A DNA stretch of 64,000 nt, taken from contig JAHHIN020000030.1 in NCBI GenBank assembly GCA_019925095.2, positions 6,411,001 to 6,475,000 of the forward strand, read 5' to 3'. A program made the position numbers and the translations under genes. The number at the start of each line of letters is the position of its first letter. The stretch's first letter is position 1. Source of the stretch: Dendrolimus kikuchii (Eukaryota > Arthropoda > Insecta > Lepidoptera > Lasiocampidae). Of the stretch, positions 46,954 to 57,720 are shown in pieces. The notes below the pieces were generated by a model, which was not told the origin of the DNA, made no database searches, and saw only the letters and a program-made list of their open reading frames with translations.

Positions 46954-49148
46954 TGGCCGACTCGGTGCAGAGTCGCGCCTCGGGAGTGTGCGAGGTCCGG
47001 AAACGGACTAACGCACGCTCCCGCGGAGAGAATGTTGGCTCCGACTCGGACGAGTCGGGAAGGAAGGTGGTGACCCAAGAGGACACCCAGAAGCCAGGGA
47101 CCCGGCGCACCAAGGTGCTTCTGGGGGCCCGTTACCGGGGGCACAGCGTGGGAACAACGCTGTCCCGCAAGGAGACCGCGGATGTCGAGGCTCAGGCAGA
47201 GGCCTTTGTCAGTGACCTCCGCCAGAATCTGGCGAAGAAGTCGAAGGCCTCTGCGCCTGAAGAAATAGTAGACGTACCCCCCGAGATGGACCCGAGGCAG
47301 ACGGACGTCGACCTCATGGATGCGGAGGAACTCCGCACCATGGCCGGCGTCCACGTGGCGGCCATATATAATGTGGCCCAAACCTCGAGGAACCTCAAGG
47401 GGGGTTACGTCAAGAAATTGAAGGAGGCGGCGGCGGCCCTCATGGAGGTGACTGAGAGTCTCACCAGGAGGACCGTCGACGCCGAAACCAGGAAACTGAG
47501 CCTCGACAACCTGAAGCTCAAGCGCGAGGTGGACTCCCTACGGGCCGAGATTCGGTCGTACCGTAGGGAGTTCGAAGAGATGAAGACCGCGGCCAAAGAG
47601 TCCGCGGAAAAAGAGAGGGCCGTGGCCAAGGAGGCCAGGGCCAAAGACCATAGCCGCGACCAAGGAGGCCGCGGCAAGGGAGGCTGCGGCCAAGGAGGCC
47701 GCAGCTAGTGACGGAGGGCCCCCATGCCCCAGAAAGAGGGGGGGAGACCCAATAACGAATCTCCCCCATTCGACGTTGAGGAGCTGAAGCGCTCCATCAT
47801 CATGTCGATGGGGGAGTTCATCAACGCCCGCTTCGCGGGCCTTGGAGATCGGTTACTCCCCCCCCCGATTATACGCCCGCCTCTCGCCGCGGACAAGCGG
47901 CCTAAGGTGGCACCCGGGACTTCGGGTGCCAAACCTCCCACGGCTCCTCCTCCCAGGGACTCTGACGACTTAGCGGAGTCCTTGGCGATGGAGGTAGAGC
48001 CAATACAGACGGCGGCGGCCCCCGCCCCGTCGTATGCAAAAGTTGTGGGCCCTCCACGCCCCACCCAGAAACCGGGTCCCTCTGGAGTCCAGAGAGCCCC
48101 CAGAAGACAGGGGGTGGCCCCAACCCCCCCTATGTGGTCGACTCCCCCCACTGCTCCCACCTACGCCCAGGAGGGCACCGACGGATGGACGGTGGTAGGA
48201 GGCGGGAGAAGGGGCAGAGGGAGAAGGTTGCGCGAGGGAAGAGCGGGGGGATACCCCGCCCCCTCCTTTGCGCCCTTAACCTCTGCTCCCCAATGGAGGA
48301 ACGAGCCGGTCAGGAGACCCCCTCCAAGGAGACCGGCTCCGTTGGTGGAGGCAAAGGCAGCGGCGGTCATGGTGACGCTGCTGCCCGAGGCCGTGAAGAA
48401 CGGAGTGACATACCGCCAGATCTTTGAGCAGGCCGCGAAGGTAGTGGACCTGCAAGTGATGGGCCTCAAAGAGGGCCTTAAGATCAACCGGACGGCCAGC
48501 GATGCCCGGCTCTTGGAGCTGCCACCAGGGCCGGAGGGCATTGAGAAGGCCGACCGGTTGGCTTTGGCCCTCAGTGCGGTACTAACAGGCGTGGCCGAGG
48601 TCGCCAGGCCTGTGAAGAAAGGGGACATTCGTGTCACAGGGCTTGACGACTCGGTCACGCCATGGTTGTTAGAAGAGGCCATCGCTCGCGCAGGGGGCTG
48701 CCCGCGCGAGCACGTAAGATCTGGCGGGATTGGTGTGGGACCGGGGGGGATGGGCGCTGCCTACGTCCAGTGCCCTATCCCGGTCGCAAAGATGCTCACT
48801 GAGCTGAAGCACATCTGTGTGGGCTTCAGCTCAGCAGAGGTCTCGGCCCGTGAGAGGCGACCCATACGCTGTATGCGGTGCCTCTACACGGGTCACATAA
48901 CAGTGATGTGCCCGGACGGGCGGGTGGATAGGTCGGCCCTGTGTTTCCGCTGCGGCAGAAGCGGACACAGGGTCGCTCAATGTACGGAGCCGAATGCTCA
49001 CTGCGTGGTTTGCGCCGAGTCGGGTCTCGACGCAAACCACGTGGCGTTGTCGAGGGGCTGCCTCCCTCCACACGTCCGCGGCAAGTTTGTTCCTCCGGCG
49101 AACGTCGGAGTAGGGAGACACCAGGAGGTGTCTAATATGTCTCATTAA
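46953..49148 (+). pseudogene. E8 ORF1, locally frameshifted
   Basis: Same protein as E7 ORF1. A +1 change near 47647 in the AAKEA repeat tract moves the reading frame to a TAG at 47706-47708. Further small changes by about 47725 restore the original frame, which is then open through the conserved domain and three knuckles (CMRCLYTGHITVMC, CFRCGRSGHRVAQC, third cluster) to TAA at 49146-49148. The total length is still a multiple of three. The damage is recent and confined to about 80 bases. Confidence 0.85.
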
Positions 49149-49176
49149 ATGCCCGGCCGTCATATTAGACTCCTCC
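49124..49176 (+). promoter_or_regulatory. Stop-start hairpin, E8 (TAAATG)
   Basis: GGAGGTGTCTAATATG (49124-49139) pairs with CATATTAGACTCCTCC (49161-49176) apart from one T-T. Stop and start are directly adjacent (49146-49148, 49149). Confidence 0.82.
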
Positions 49177-52100
49177 AAGGAAACGTGAACCACTCCGCCG
49201 GGGCCCAGGATTTACTCCTGCAGTCCATGGCGGAGTGGGAGGTTGGTCTGGCCGTAATATCGGAGCCGTATTACGTCCCCGCCCAGAGCAACTGGGTTGG
49301 GGACCTGGACGACACGGTGGCAGTGGTGGCCAGTTCGGGCGCTGGCACCCCGCTCATCGAGATCGAGCGGGGGCGGGGTTACGCGGTGGCAGGGTGGGGG
49401 GAGCACACCTTCATAGGTGTGTACTTTTCCCCCAACCGACCCCTGGCAGAATTCGAGCGTTTCTTGGATTCTGTCAGGGCCGCCGTGGGCAGACAGTCGC
49501 CGAGGGCGACGTTCGTACTCGGCGACTTCAACGCCAAATCCCGCTCCTGGGGAAACACTGTCACCGAATTGAGGGGACTGGCTGTGGAAACGTGGGCGCT
49601 TCAAAGTGGTTTGACCCTGTTGAATAGAGGATCGGTCCACACCTGCGTGCGAGCGCGGGGTGGCTCCATCGTAGATCTGTCGTTTGCCACCCATGCGATC
49701 GCACGCAGGGTGATGAATTGGAAAGTGGAGGAGGAGGTGGAGACTCTGTCAGACCACCTTTATATAAGGTTTGAAGTCTCCCCTCCTCCCAATGGAACAG
49801 GGTCAAACCCCCCACGCAGCCACGGTCAGTTCCCTCGATGGGCCATCAGCCGGCTCGATCCCGAGCTGGCTGAGGAAGTGGCCGTCGTCCAGGGCTGGAC
49901 CAACCGAGAGAGAAACACCTGTCCGGAGGATCTGGCGGAGGGCATGCGCAGAACCCTTAGGAGGGCCTGCAATGCCTCGATGCCACGGTCGCGTCGACGT
50001 CGGCGGAAACCAGCGGTTTACTGGTGGACCGCAGAGATCGGGAGTCTGAGGGAGGCAGCCCTTCGGGCTCGCCGATCTCTGAAGAACTGCCGGCGTCGGC
50101 ATCCTCCGGACAGAGGTGAGGGGGAACATCGCCTGGAGGAGTATCGGGCTGCCAAAAAGGCTCTTCAGGTGGCCATCTGCCAAGCGAAGACCCGGGCCCG
50201 GGAAGAAATCCTATCTAGTCTGGATGCGGACCCCTGGGGACGTCCGTACCGGGTGGCACGCAAGAAAATGCGCGCCTGTTCCACCCCGGTTACGGAGTCC
50301 CTGCCGGACGGGGTCCTAAATAGAATTATAGACGGACTCTTCCCGGACCCGGGAGCTTTCACTCCTCCGACGATGTGTCCTCCTCGGAATGTACCCTCGG
50401 AGACTGATCCTCCCCCAGTCTCCGAGGAAGAAATGGAAATGGCCCTGGATAGACTCCTGGGCCGGAAAACGGCACCGGGACCAGACGGGGTCCCAGGCCG
50501 GGTCCTCTTCCTGGCCGCCAAACATCTAGGCGGCCAGCTTCGGGAAGTCTTCAACGCCTGCATCAGGACAGGTGAGTTCCCGAAGCAGTGGAAAGAGGGC
50601 CGGCTGTGCCTCATCCCAAAAGAGGGCCGCCCTCCCGAAGATCCCTCCGCCTACAGGCCCATCGTGCTGTTGGACGAGGTGGCAAAAGTGTTCGAGAAGA
50701 TCTTGGCGAGCCGCCTCGTCCAGCACCTTGATTCTGGTGGGCCTGGACTCTCGGAGGCTCAGTACGGATTTAGGTCAGGGCGATCCACTCTGGACGCCCT
50801 GTTCGCGCTAAGGAGCCTCACGAGAGAGGCGGAGAGCATAGAGGAGTCTGTTTTGGTGGTATCTTTGGATATCCAAAATGCCTTCAACAGTCTACCTTTC
50901 GAAACCATTTTAGAGGCACTCCGGTCTCATGGAGTGCCTCTTTACCTTGTAAGACTGTTGAAGGCGTACCTCCAAGACAGGTTCATCCTCTGGGAGGGCG
51001 GCTTTGGCCAGATTTCTGGTAGGCGACGTGTCGTGTGCGGTGTTCCACAGGGTTCGGTGCTGGGCCCGATCCTGTGGAACATTGGTTATGACTGGCTCCT
51101 CCGCGAGCCAGTCTTGCCCGGGATGGGGGTGATCTGCTATGCAGACGACACCCTCATCACGGCCCGAGGCGGAACCTACGACGAGTCCGTAGAACTAGCC
51201 AACGCCGCGACGGCGTTGGTAGTCGAGAGAGTGCGGCGTTTGGGCTTGAGGGTCTCCCCGGAGAAGACGGAGGCCCTCATGTTCTACGGACGTCGTAGAC
51301 AACCGCCTCGGGGCACGCATGTCGCCGTCCAGGGAGTGGCGGTAGCGGTAAAGGCCCAGATGAAGTACCTGGGCCTTGTCCTAGATGCGAAAGTGGAATT
51401 TCGGGGCCCACTTCACCCAGCTGGCCCCGAGATTGCTAGGTGCCGCTGCCGCCCTGGCCAGACTCTTACCCAATGTGGGAGGGCCGGGCACGGTCTGTAG
51501 AAAGTTGTACACTGGTGTCCTGCGGAGCATGGCGCTGTACGGCGCCCCGGTATGGGTCTATTCGCTTCACCGCAAGAACAGGACCCATCTGAGACGTTCT
51601 CAGAGGGTCCTGGCGGTGCGGGCCATCCGGGGGTACCGGACAGTGTCGTGGACGGCGGCGACACTGCTCGCAAGTGATCCGCCCTGGGAGCTCCCGGCGG
51701 AGGCGCTCGCGGCCGTGCACTGCTACCGGCAGGACACCAGAGACAGAGGAGAGAGGCCGTGTCCGGCAGTAGTAAGAAGGATCAGGGTCTTGGCGACCGA
51801 GGCCCTGATCCAAGCATGGGCTGATGACCTGAGGTCCCCAGAAGCAGGAGTAGAGACGGTGGCGGCGGTTCGCCCCCACCTGTCTCGTTGGGTCTCGTGG
51901 AAGTACGGGACCCTAACGTACAGGCTGACGCAGATACTTACCGGGCACAGGTGCTTCGGTAAGTATCTGCAACAGACAGCGGGGCGTGAACCGACGCCAG
52001 AATGTGCAGAGTGCGGCGCACTCAGCGATACAGCGTATCATACGCTGGCGGAGTGCGCCGCATGGGGACCTCAGCGTCATCAGCTAGAAAGTATTGTCGG

Positions 52101-52302
52101 TCCTGTGTCCTCGCTCCAGCAGGTGGTAGAAGCCATGCTGTCGAGCGAGGACGGATGGAGAGCGGTTTCCTCCTTCAGCGAGACGGTAATATCCCTGAAG
52201 GAGGCCGCAGAGAGGACCAGGGAGGTGGATGCGTACGCAGACCCGATCCGGCGACGGCGGACTGGCGGCCGGCGGCGTCGCTACGCAGCCCACCTCCCTT
52301 AG
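49149..52302 (+). pseudogene. E8 ORF2, one frameshift near 51387
   Basis: Endonuclease and reverse transcriptase are intact and match E3 and E7, including VLGDFNAKS, LDIQNAFNS, GVPQGSVLGPILW and YADD. One extra base at about 51387 (GATGCGAAAGTGG, where E7 has GATGGAAAGTGG) shifts the frame after LGLVLDA. The C-terminal 300 residues, with LTGHRCFGKYL and the CCHC knuckle, are open in the new frame to the stop at 52300-52302. LTGHR instead of LTGHG is a further departure. Confidence 0.88.
51930..51970 (+). other. Splice-site/U1-like hairpin in E8 ORF2
   Basis: GCAGATACTTACCG (51930-51943) and CGGTAAGTATCTGC (51957-51970). Both arms are unchanged although the loop and the codons around it have mutated. 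Confidence 0.75.
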
Positions 52303-52664
52303 TGCCGTCACAGGGGGGCGCGGGGACCGGGGGTACCCGCGGACTTCCCCCCCTGTTGATGAAGCAGGGCACCTTGCCTCCGGGGTGTCCTGAAGATTGC
52401 CAGACGTAGGGGCGTCACGAATGTAGTAGCAACGCTCTAGTTCTCGTGGCGCCCCGTAAAAGCGTGGGAAAGAGGCGCAGGTTAGGTTTAGTGGGTAGTC
52501 CGGCGGACGGGATCTCGCGACTACTACCGCCCGCGGCGGTAGTTATGCGTGGAGATCCACTCCGCTGGGAGTCCCACACTCCCCTCGGTCACCCTCCCCC
52601 AGGGCCCGAGGGAGTGTCGCAAGAAAAGACATTCCCCCTGCGTTATCAAAAAAAAAAAAAAAAA

Positions 52665-53760
52665 GGATGGATTTGGTTGGGTATGTGTTTTGCTTTATTT
52701 ATTCTTATTTTCTAGTTACATTTGCTTCTTAATGCTATTTACATGTTTCTTACATCTCTAAATTACATTTTTGATTTCCAAAATATTCTAAAAGTTCTTT
52801 GACAATATTTCTATTAAATTTATTATTACAATTTTGTTCCGAAACTATACATGTTTAATTACAAGTTGTGTGATCTATTATAGTGACAGTAGCTATTAAC
52901 CTATTTTCTTATGTTTATTTGTCTATTTCTATTTCTGTTTTATTTTGTAAGACGTGCCACAGGCTTAATTTTAAGGTAGTGTCTAGAACTAATTTTATTA
53001 CTTACAAAATATATGCTATTTTTTAATTCTGGTTGTCGACGCTGTCAGTGGATATACTTAAGTATATGACTGCAGTGTTCCTATACTATACACTTTTATA
53101 TAACTATCTATGTTGCTGGTTCATATATAATATGTACTCTCTATATACATTCTAATGCTGTTTTACTTTATTGCAGATATGCTTACTACCTTCGGGCGGC
53201 TGCAACTGGTGAATATTTCTTGTGTTATACGTGTGTCTTGTGTGTGTCTTATGCATGTTTCTCATGTGTGTGTATTATGCGTGCCTGTGTCTGTATGTGT
53301 CAAACTGTCTTTTAGTGGGTGAGATGTTATGCTTGGTATTGTGTTACATGAACCGACTGCTTTTTCACTAAAAGCAGTTTGTTACATAATGTTAATGTTT
53401 AAGTGTCAACTTTTGCTTGTGAGTTTTTATGCGTGGTTGGTTGATGTTGGTTTGTGTTGGTTGTGTTTGTATGATCGTTTGCTACGCTGTGTGTGTTTTG
53501 TGATTGTGTGATTTATTGTGTGATGTACAATCTCAGTTGCAGATCCCCGACTTCCGCTATGTCGCCACCACGACATCGCATACTACCCCTGTGAAGTTGC
53601 CCATTATCCAATCCAACTTCCGGTTTTCACGCAAAATGGTGGAACCGTAGGCCGCCCTTGTTGTCTTGTTCGATATTGCCATCGGGTTTTATGTGCAGCT
53701 GTTGTGTCAACGAGGTGCGGCTTCCGGCCCATTGCCATTTTGTTGTCGCCGGTCGTCGTC
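52665..53760. other. AT-rich flank right of the array
   Basis: No gene is supported. Near 53540-53740 the minus strand has a short frame from an ATG after the ORF1 stop (MAMGRKPHLVD...) that may be the vestigial start of an ORF2, but no endonuclease motif follows. Confidence 0.45.
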
Positions 53761-55287
53761 TTAGCTGTAGGCTACGGTAGAGCGCACTATATTATCCCAG
53801 CGCTTTCTAACTGGGCAGACCTCGCTGAACGCGTTATGTCCTGACTCTGCCCTTTTCTCTTTAATACAGTTTTTGCACTTGGACGGCGCATCCACCGCTT
53901 ACTCTTCACACTCTTTCCTAGTGTGAGGGCCACCGCAGTGGCTACACATCACCTGGGTCTCCGTACATAGCTTTTTGCCATGCCCGAAGCCCAAGCAGAT
54001 GGTGCACTGCGTCAATGGTGACCTATCTGTCACGTGCAAGTTTTGTAGGTCGATCCTCACCATACCTACTTCGATGAGCCGCCTCCAAAGGGCCGGTGAC
54101 ACTTTGAACACGACTCTGTGCGTGTTCGGGTTTCGTCCTCGGATCTTATAGGCGATCTCCATAACGTCGTCTTCCTCCCCAAGGCCCTCAAATACCGCTC
54201 TGTTCTGGTTTCTGAGGGCTCTGTGAAGATCATCGTCCGTATGCACCTTGAGGACACCCGTTATCATCACCATAGGTCTCTTGTTGGTGATGTCCTCTGC
54301 CACTAAGTCCGCCCTTTCTTTCTTCAACTTGGCCTTGAGCTTGTGGCGTTCTTCTACTGACTTACAGCTGACGATAACTTTGCCGTCCTTGGCTTTCCTG
54401 ACTCGCTCGACCTCAACCCCCCCCTCTTTGGCGTTAAGCGCCATCCTGATACCTTTGAGTGTCTCATCGGCCGTGCAGTCACTCGATTCCGCTGTTATCG
54501 CCACTGAATACAGCGTCCTATAGGTTTGGGGCCTATCCCCGGACCCTTCAGACACTGCTCTCGCGTAGCTCTTCGGCGGCGCGCACTCCTCGCTCACGTT
54601 TTCCCTGTTCTTAAGAATAACCTGCTCGAGGTTATTCGTACTCTCCAGGTTCTGCTTTAGGAGTCTGGAGTGTTCGTCCATACGCTCAGCGAGGATTTCC
54701 CATTTCCTGCGCAGCTCTTCCCTATCCTCCACTTCCATAGGGGGTTTGCTCTGCACAGGATCTTGCATCGTTGCCTGCGTTTGCACGTCTTTCGTCTGTT
54801 TCTTGGTCTCGCCCGGGCCCTTCCCCGCGTTATGTGCTGCTATTAGGGCTTCCGAGAGGTCTTTTTCGGATTGACACATCAGGGCGTATATACGCTTAAC
54901 CGCGTACACTACGCCCTGCTTAATCTCGGTCTTGAGATTCTTCGAATTGTTGAGATGTTCTGTGGCTTTTTGCAGGAGATCTTTGGCCTCGCTTAATCTC
55001 TCAGAACGCTTATTGTGCATAGCGTTGTCATCCGCCACTTTTTTAGTCACTTCTGGTGGCGTTCTTTTTGTAAAGGTTTTGTTTACGACAATAGGTTGTT
55101 TGCTGGGGCCAGAGACCGCCTGTATGACCTTGTTCGGAGGCGGGGAGAACTTAAGTGGTACCGCCTTCTTTTTCTGTGCCGGATTGGGACTGGGGCTGAG
55201 ACTGATAGGCGTCCCAGGACTGCTCTCAAATTCCACGTCCTCAAAAGCAATTGGTGGTTGCTTTTGTTTTGCGGGTGTCCGGAACAT
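53761..55287 (-). pseudogene. TRAS-like R1-clade ORF1 with internal stop
   Basis: From the ATG at 55287, 462 residues run to TAA at 53901-53899. A Pro/Lys-rich N-terminus is followed by a helical region, a conserved domain with YSVAITAESSDCTADETLKG and ...VEVERVRKAKDGKVIVSCKS, and knuckles CTICLGFGHGKKLC and CSHCGGPHTRKEC. Beyond the stop the same frame continues for 45 codons with a third cluster, C-x2-C-x9-H-x6-C, then VRKRWDNIVRSTVAYS and a stop at 53763-53761. That continuation is typical of R1/TRAS ORF1 ends, so the TAA is a nonsense mutation or a programmed stop. No ORF2 follows. Confidence 0.78.
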
Positions 55288-56000
55288 TCTTAGAAGGTGG
55301 TATATGTATTGCTGTGTGCTCTTATCTATATAGTCCTACTCTATTCGGCTCGCGCAATAGCACTAAGTCGATTGGTCAAAATGTAAAATATAAAAATAGA
55401 TAGTACAATAAATATTGAACCAGTCAACAGGTATAAATAAAACAATAAATTCACTTTATTCGTCAAATTAATCTATATATACAGCCTAAAAGTAACTAAA
55501 CTAAACACAATATTTTTTATTTACAGGTGCCCCGAAGGAGGCGCCGAGCGTCTGGAAGAGGATAAGGTGGGATTTCGGGTAAGGTAAGTGTGGGGTAAGT
55601 TTTTTATTTTTAGTTGTGTGTAAGGTAAGTGTGTCAGGTGTGTTCAGGAGGTGCTTGTATGTGTGTTCTGAAGGTTTTGTATGTGTGGTAAGTGAGGTAA
55701 GTGTGTTTGTACCCAAGGTAAGTGCCTTGGGTACGTGTGTGTGTGTGTCTGTGTATGCGAGAGTAGTGAGTGTAAAGTGTTTTTGTGAGGTAAGTGAGGT
55801 GAGTGTGTGTAAAATGCTATTCTGCCAGGCCCAGATTGTTGGTCTCGGTGAGCCGGTTCTGGCAATACCAAACACGGCTATCCTAAGACCAACAACCACC
55901 AAGTTACGGGCAGAATAGTTTTGGAGGGGAGATAGAGGGTGGGGGCCCCCCCTGTGTGTAGATTCCTGTGTGTAGTGCTCGAGTTGCCGAGCAAAACGAG
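55288..56000 (-). other. Upstream region of the TRAS-like ORF1
   Basis: Probably 5' UTR of that element. Between 55577 and 55800 the plus strand has at least six AGGTAAGTG-type motifs, consensus 5' splice sites in the antisense direction. One of them, TAAGTG, is the loop of a perfect 10-bp hairpin GTACCCAAGG/CCTTGGGTAC (55709-55718, 55725-55734). Confidence 0.45.
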
Positions 56001-57479
56001 CCCAAAGTCCACTACGCTATGTGGTATGGTTCGTCGTCAGTAATGTTTTAAAATTTCAGAAAAAGTTTAGAAATTTTAGTCAAAAATTTAAAAACCCTCC
56101 TGGGGGGTCAAATATGGTCTCAAAAGAGGCGTGTTTGGGCTCGTTGGGTCAGGCTCGTCGAGCTCTATCCGTTTTCGGTCTAAAAAAAAAACACGAAAAA
56201 ATTTTAGGCCGTAAAAGTCCAATTTTTTCCGTAACTATAAGTGCTAAAAATCTCCAAAAATGTCCAGATGACGCCAAAAATGTTGCTCTATATTTTTACT
56301 CGATAAAATAATTTTTCCCAATACAAAGTTTGGGAAAAAGTCAAAAAATTTCGAAAAATCGAGTTTTTGGATTTTTATTTAATAATTTTGGTCCAACGAA
56401 AAATGGGTTTTGATGCGGCTGGGTAGAACTCCCCAGCGCGCTCAAAACTACAATCTCAAAACCCACGCGCTATGTATAGTTACGAAGATATTCGAGGTCA
56501 AAGTTTATTTTTCTAATAGCTAATAATTAAAAACTACTTAACCTAAAGTTCTGGTTGAGCCGGTTTCGCGTCGTCCTCCAGGTGGTCTTCAAGCCTCCCT
56601 AACCTAAGCGCGATTGCTCCGGTAATTCCGGAGCAATTTTTAGGTTAGGAAGTTATTTTTGTAGGTGTGACAGCTCCGGGTTTCTTTCGATCCCCGCGTG
56701 TGTGGTGTCGAACGACGTGTGTTGCCGAATGCTCCCTGGCTACCGTGGCCGAATTTTGCGTCCAAAGGAAATTTTTTGACTTAAGGCCAAAAAACAAAAA
56801 AGTTCAAAAATTTTCGCCGGTTTTTAATTTTTAATTAATTAACTATCAAGAATCCTAAGGTCATTTCTGGCGATTAGGTGTTAGTTTTTAGTGCTTTACC
56901 GACCTGTAATTTTTAATTTTGAAGAAGTCCAAAAATGGCGATTTATGTACCACGTTTTTACACTTTCACTGTATTATCTTTGCGCGCGGAGTGGAGAAAT
57001 CACTGATTGGTGTTCAGGCGGGTGGGGGCACCTGGGCCCCACGAAAGCCGCCCGAAAAAACTGCACCTCACCGCTTTAGTTTTTGAGTAAAAAATTACCA
57101 AAGTTCCAAAAAATTGTTTTTTGCTTATAACTTTTTTCACTGATTAGCTGCGGATTTTCTTTTTACACAGTCGGATGCGCCTCACTAACGCGCACAGTTT
57201 GGTATATCGTACGATACTGTGCGAGCCAAAAAACTTATTTTTTCGAATTATTTTCTACGGAGCGAATTTTAAATCGACTGGTTTTGAGCGCGGTTCGTTC
57301 CCCAAGATTATGCGCCAGTTGGTGGGTCAGCCTCCATGGGATTGGTTAGTCCGGGTTCAGGTCCCCTACTACCTGGCGGGCGGCCAGCGGTCAACCGTTT
57401 CATCGGGTCTCCCTGACCCCCACTTCACCTCATCACGCCTGCGGAAATGCAGTAGACTTAGACACACAACGAGTTCCAG
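56001..57479. other. AT-rich stretch, nothing assigned
   Basis: Many AAATTT and AAAAATTT words and a few GC-rich islands. CGCACAGT and ACTGTGCG (57190-57222) form a short inverted repeat around a palindromic ATCGTACGAT. No gene, terminus or known repeat is supported. Confidence 0.35.
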
Positions 57480-57705
57480 ATTTCGCAGACACTGTAGCAC
57501 TTCGGAGTTGGGGGACTGGAACTTGGTCTCTAATGCCGGAACACCACACAAGGCAGTTATGGCGGCATACTCCAGACCAAGGGTGGTAGCAATCCAGGCG
57601 GGCATAGCCCTACCACCTAGCTGTGGGTTGTTTCTCGCCTCTTACGACAGGCCGCCCGGCCGCAGGAAACTGTATTCTTTCTCCGTTCCTGCACGGATTT
57701 ATGAA
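57480..57705 (-). mobile_element. SINE-like element copy 3
   Basis: Matches the half of the SINE at 8128-8455 that ends CCGTTCCTGCACGG (AATGCCGGAACACC..., GTTGTTTCTCGCCTCTTACG, CAGGCCGCCCGGCCGCAGG). The other half differs, so it is either a subfamily with another tail or a truncated copy. Confidence 0.6.
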
Positions 57706-57720
57706 TAAACAAACAAAAAT

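Larger units (their letters stand above)
45898..52664 (+). mobile_element. E8: full-length family B LINE, frameshifted
   Basis: Last array member: three monomers, leader, ORF1 with a short out-of-frame stretch, ORF2 with one extra base, 3' UTR, poly(A) 52648-52664. The 3' flank is GGATGGATTTGGTTGGG, G/T-rich but not a TTAGG array. If the array grew by insertion upstream of older copies, E8 is the oldest. Confidence 0.9.

Noticed and set aside
32476..52700. True telomere at this locus
   Set aside because: Apart from GGTT and GGGTTAGGTT remnants there is no TTAGG array. Outer flanks on both sides of the array are ordinary sequence.
55501..55918. Small protein genes in the GTAAGTG-rich region on either strand
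   Set aside because: Composition is low-complexity (Thr/His/Leu-rich or Val/Ser-rich) with no motif.
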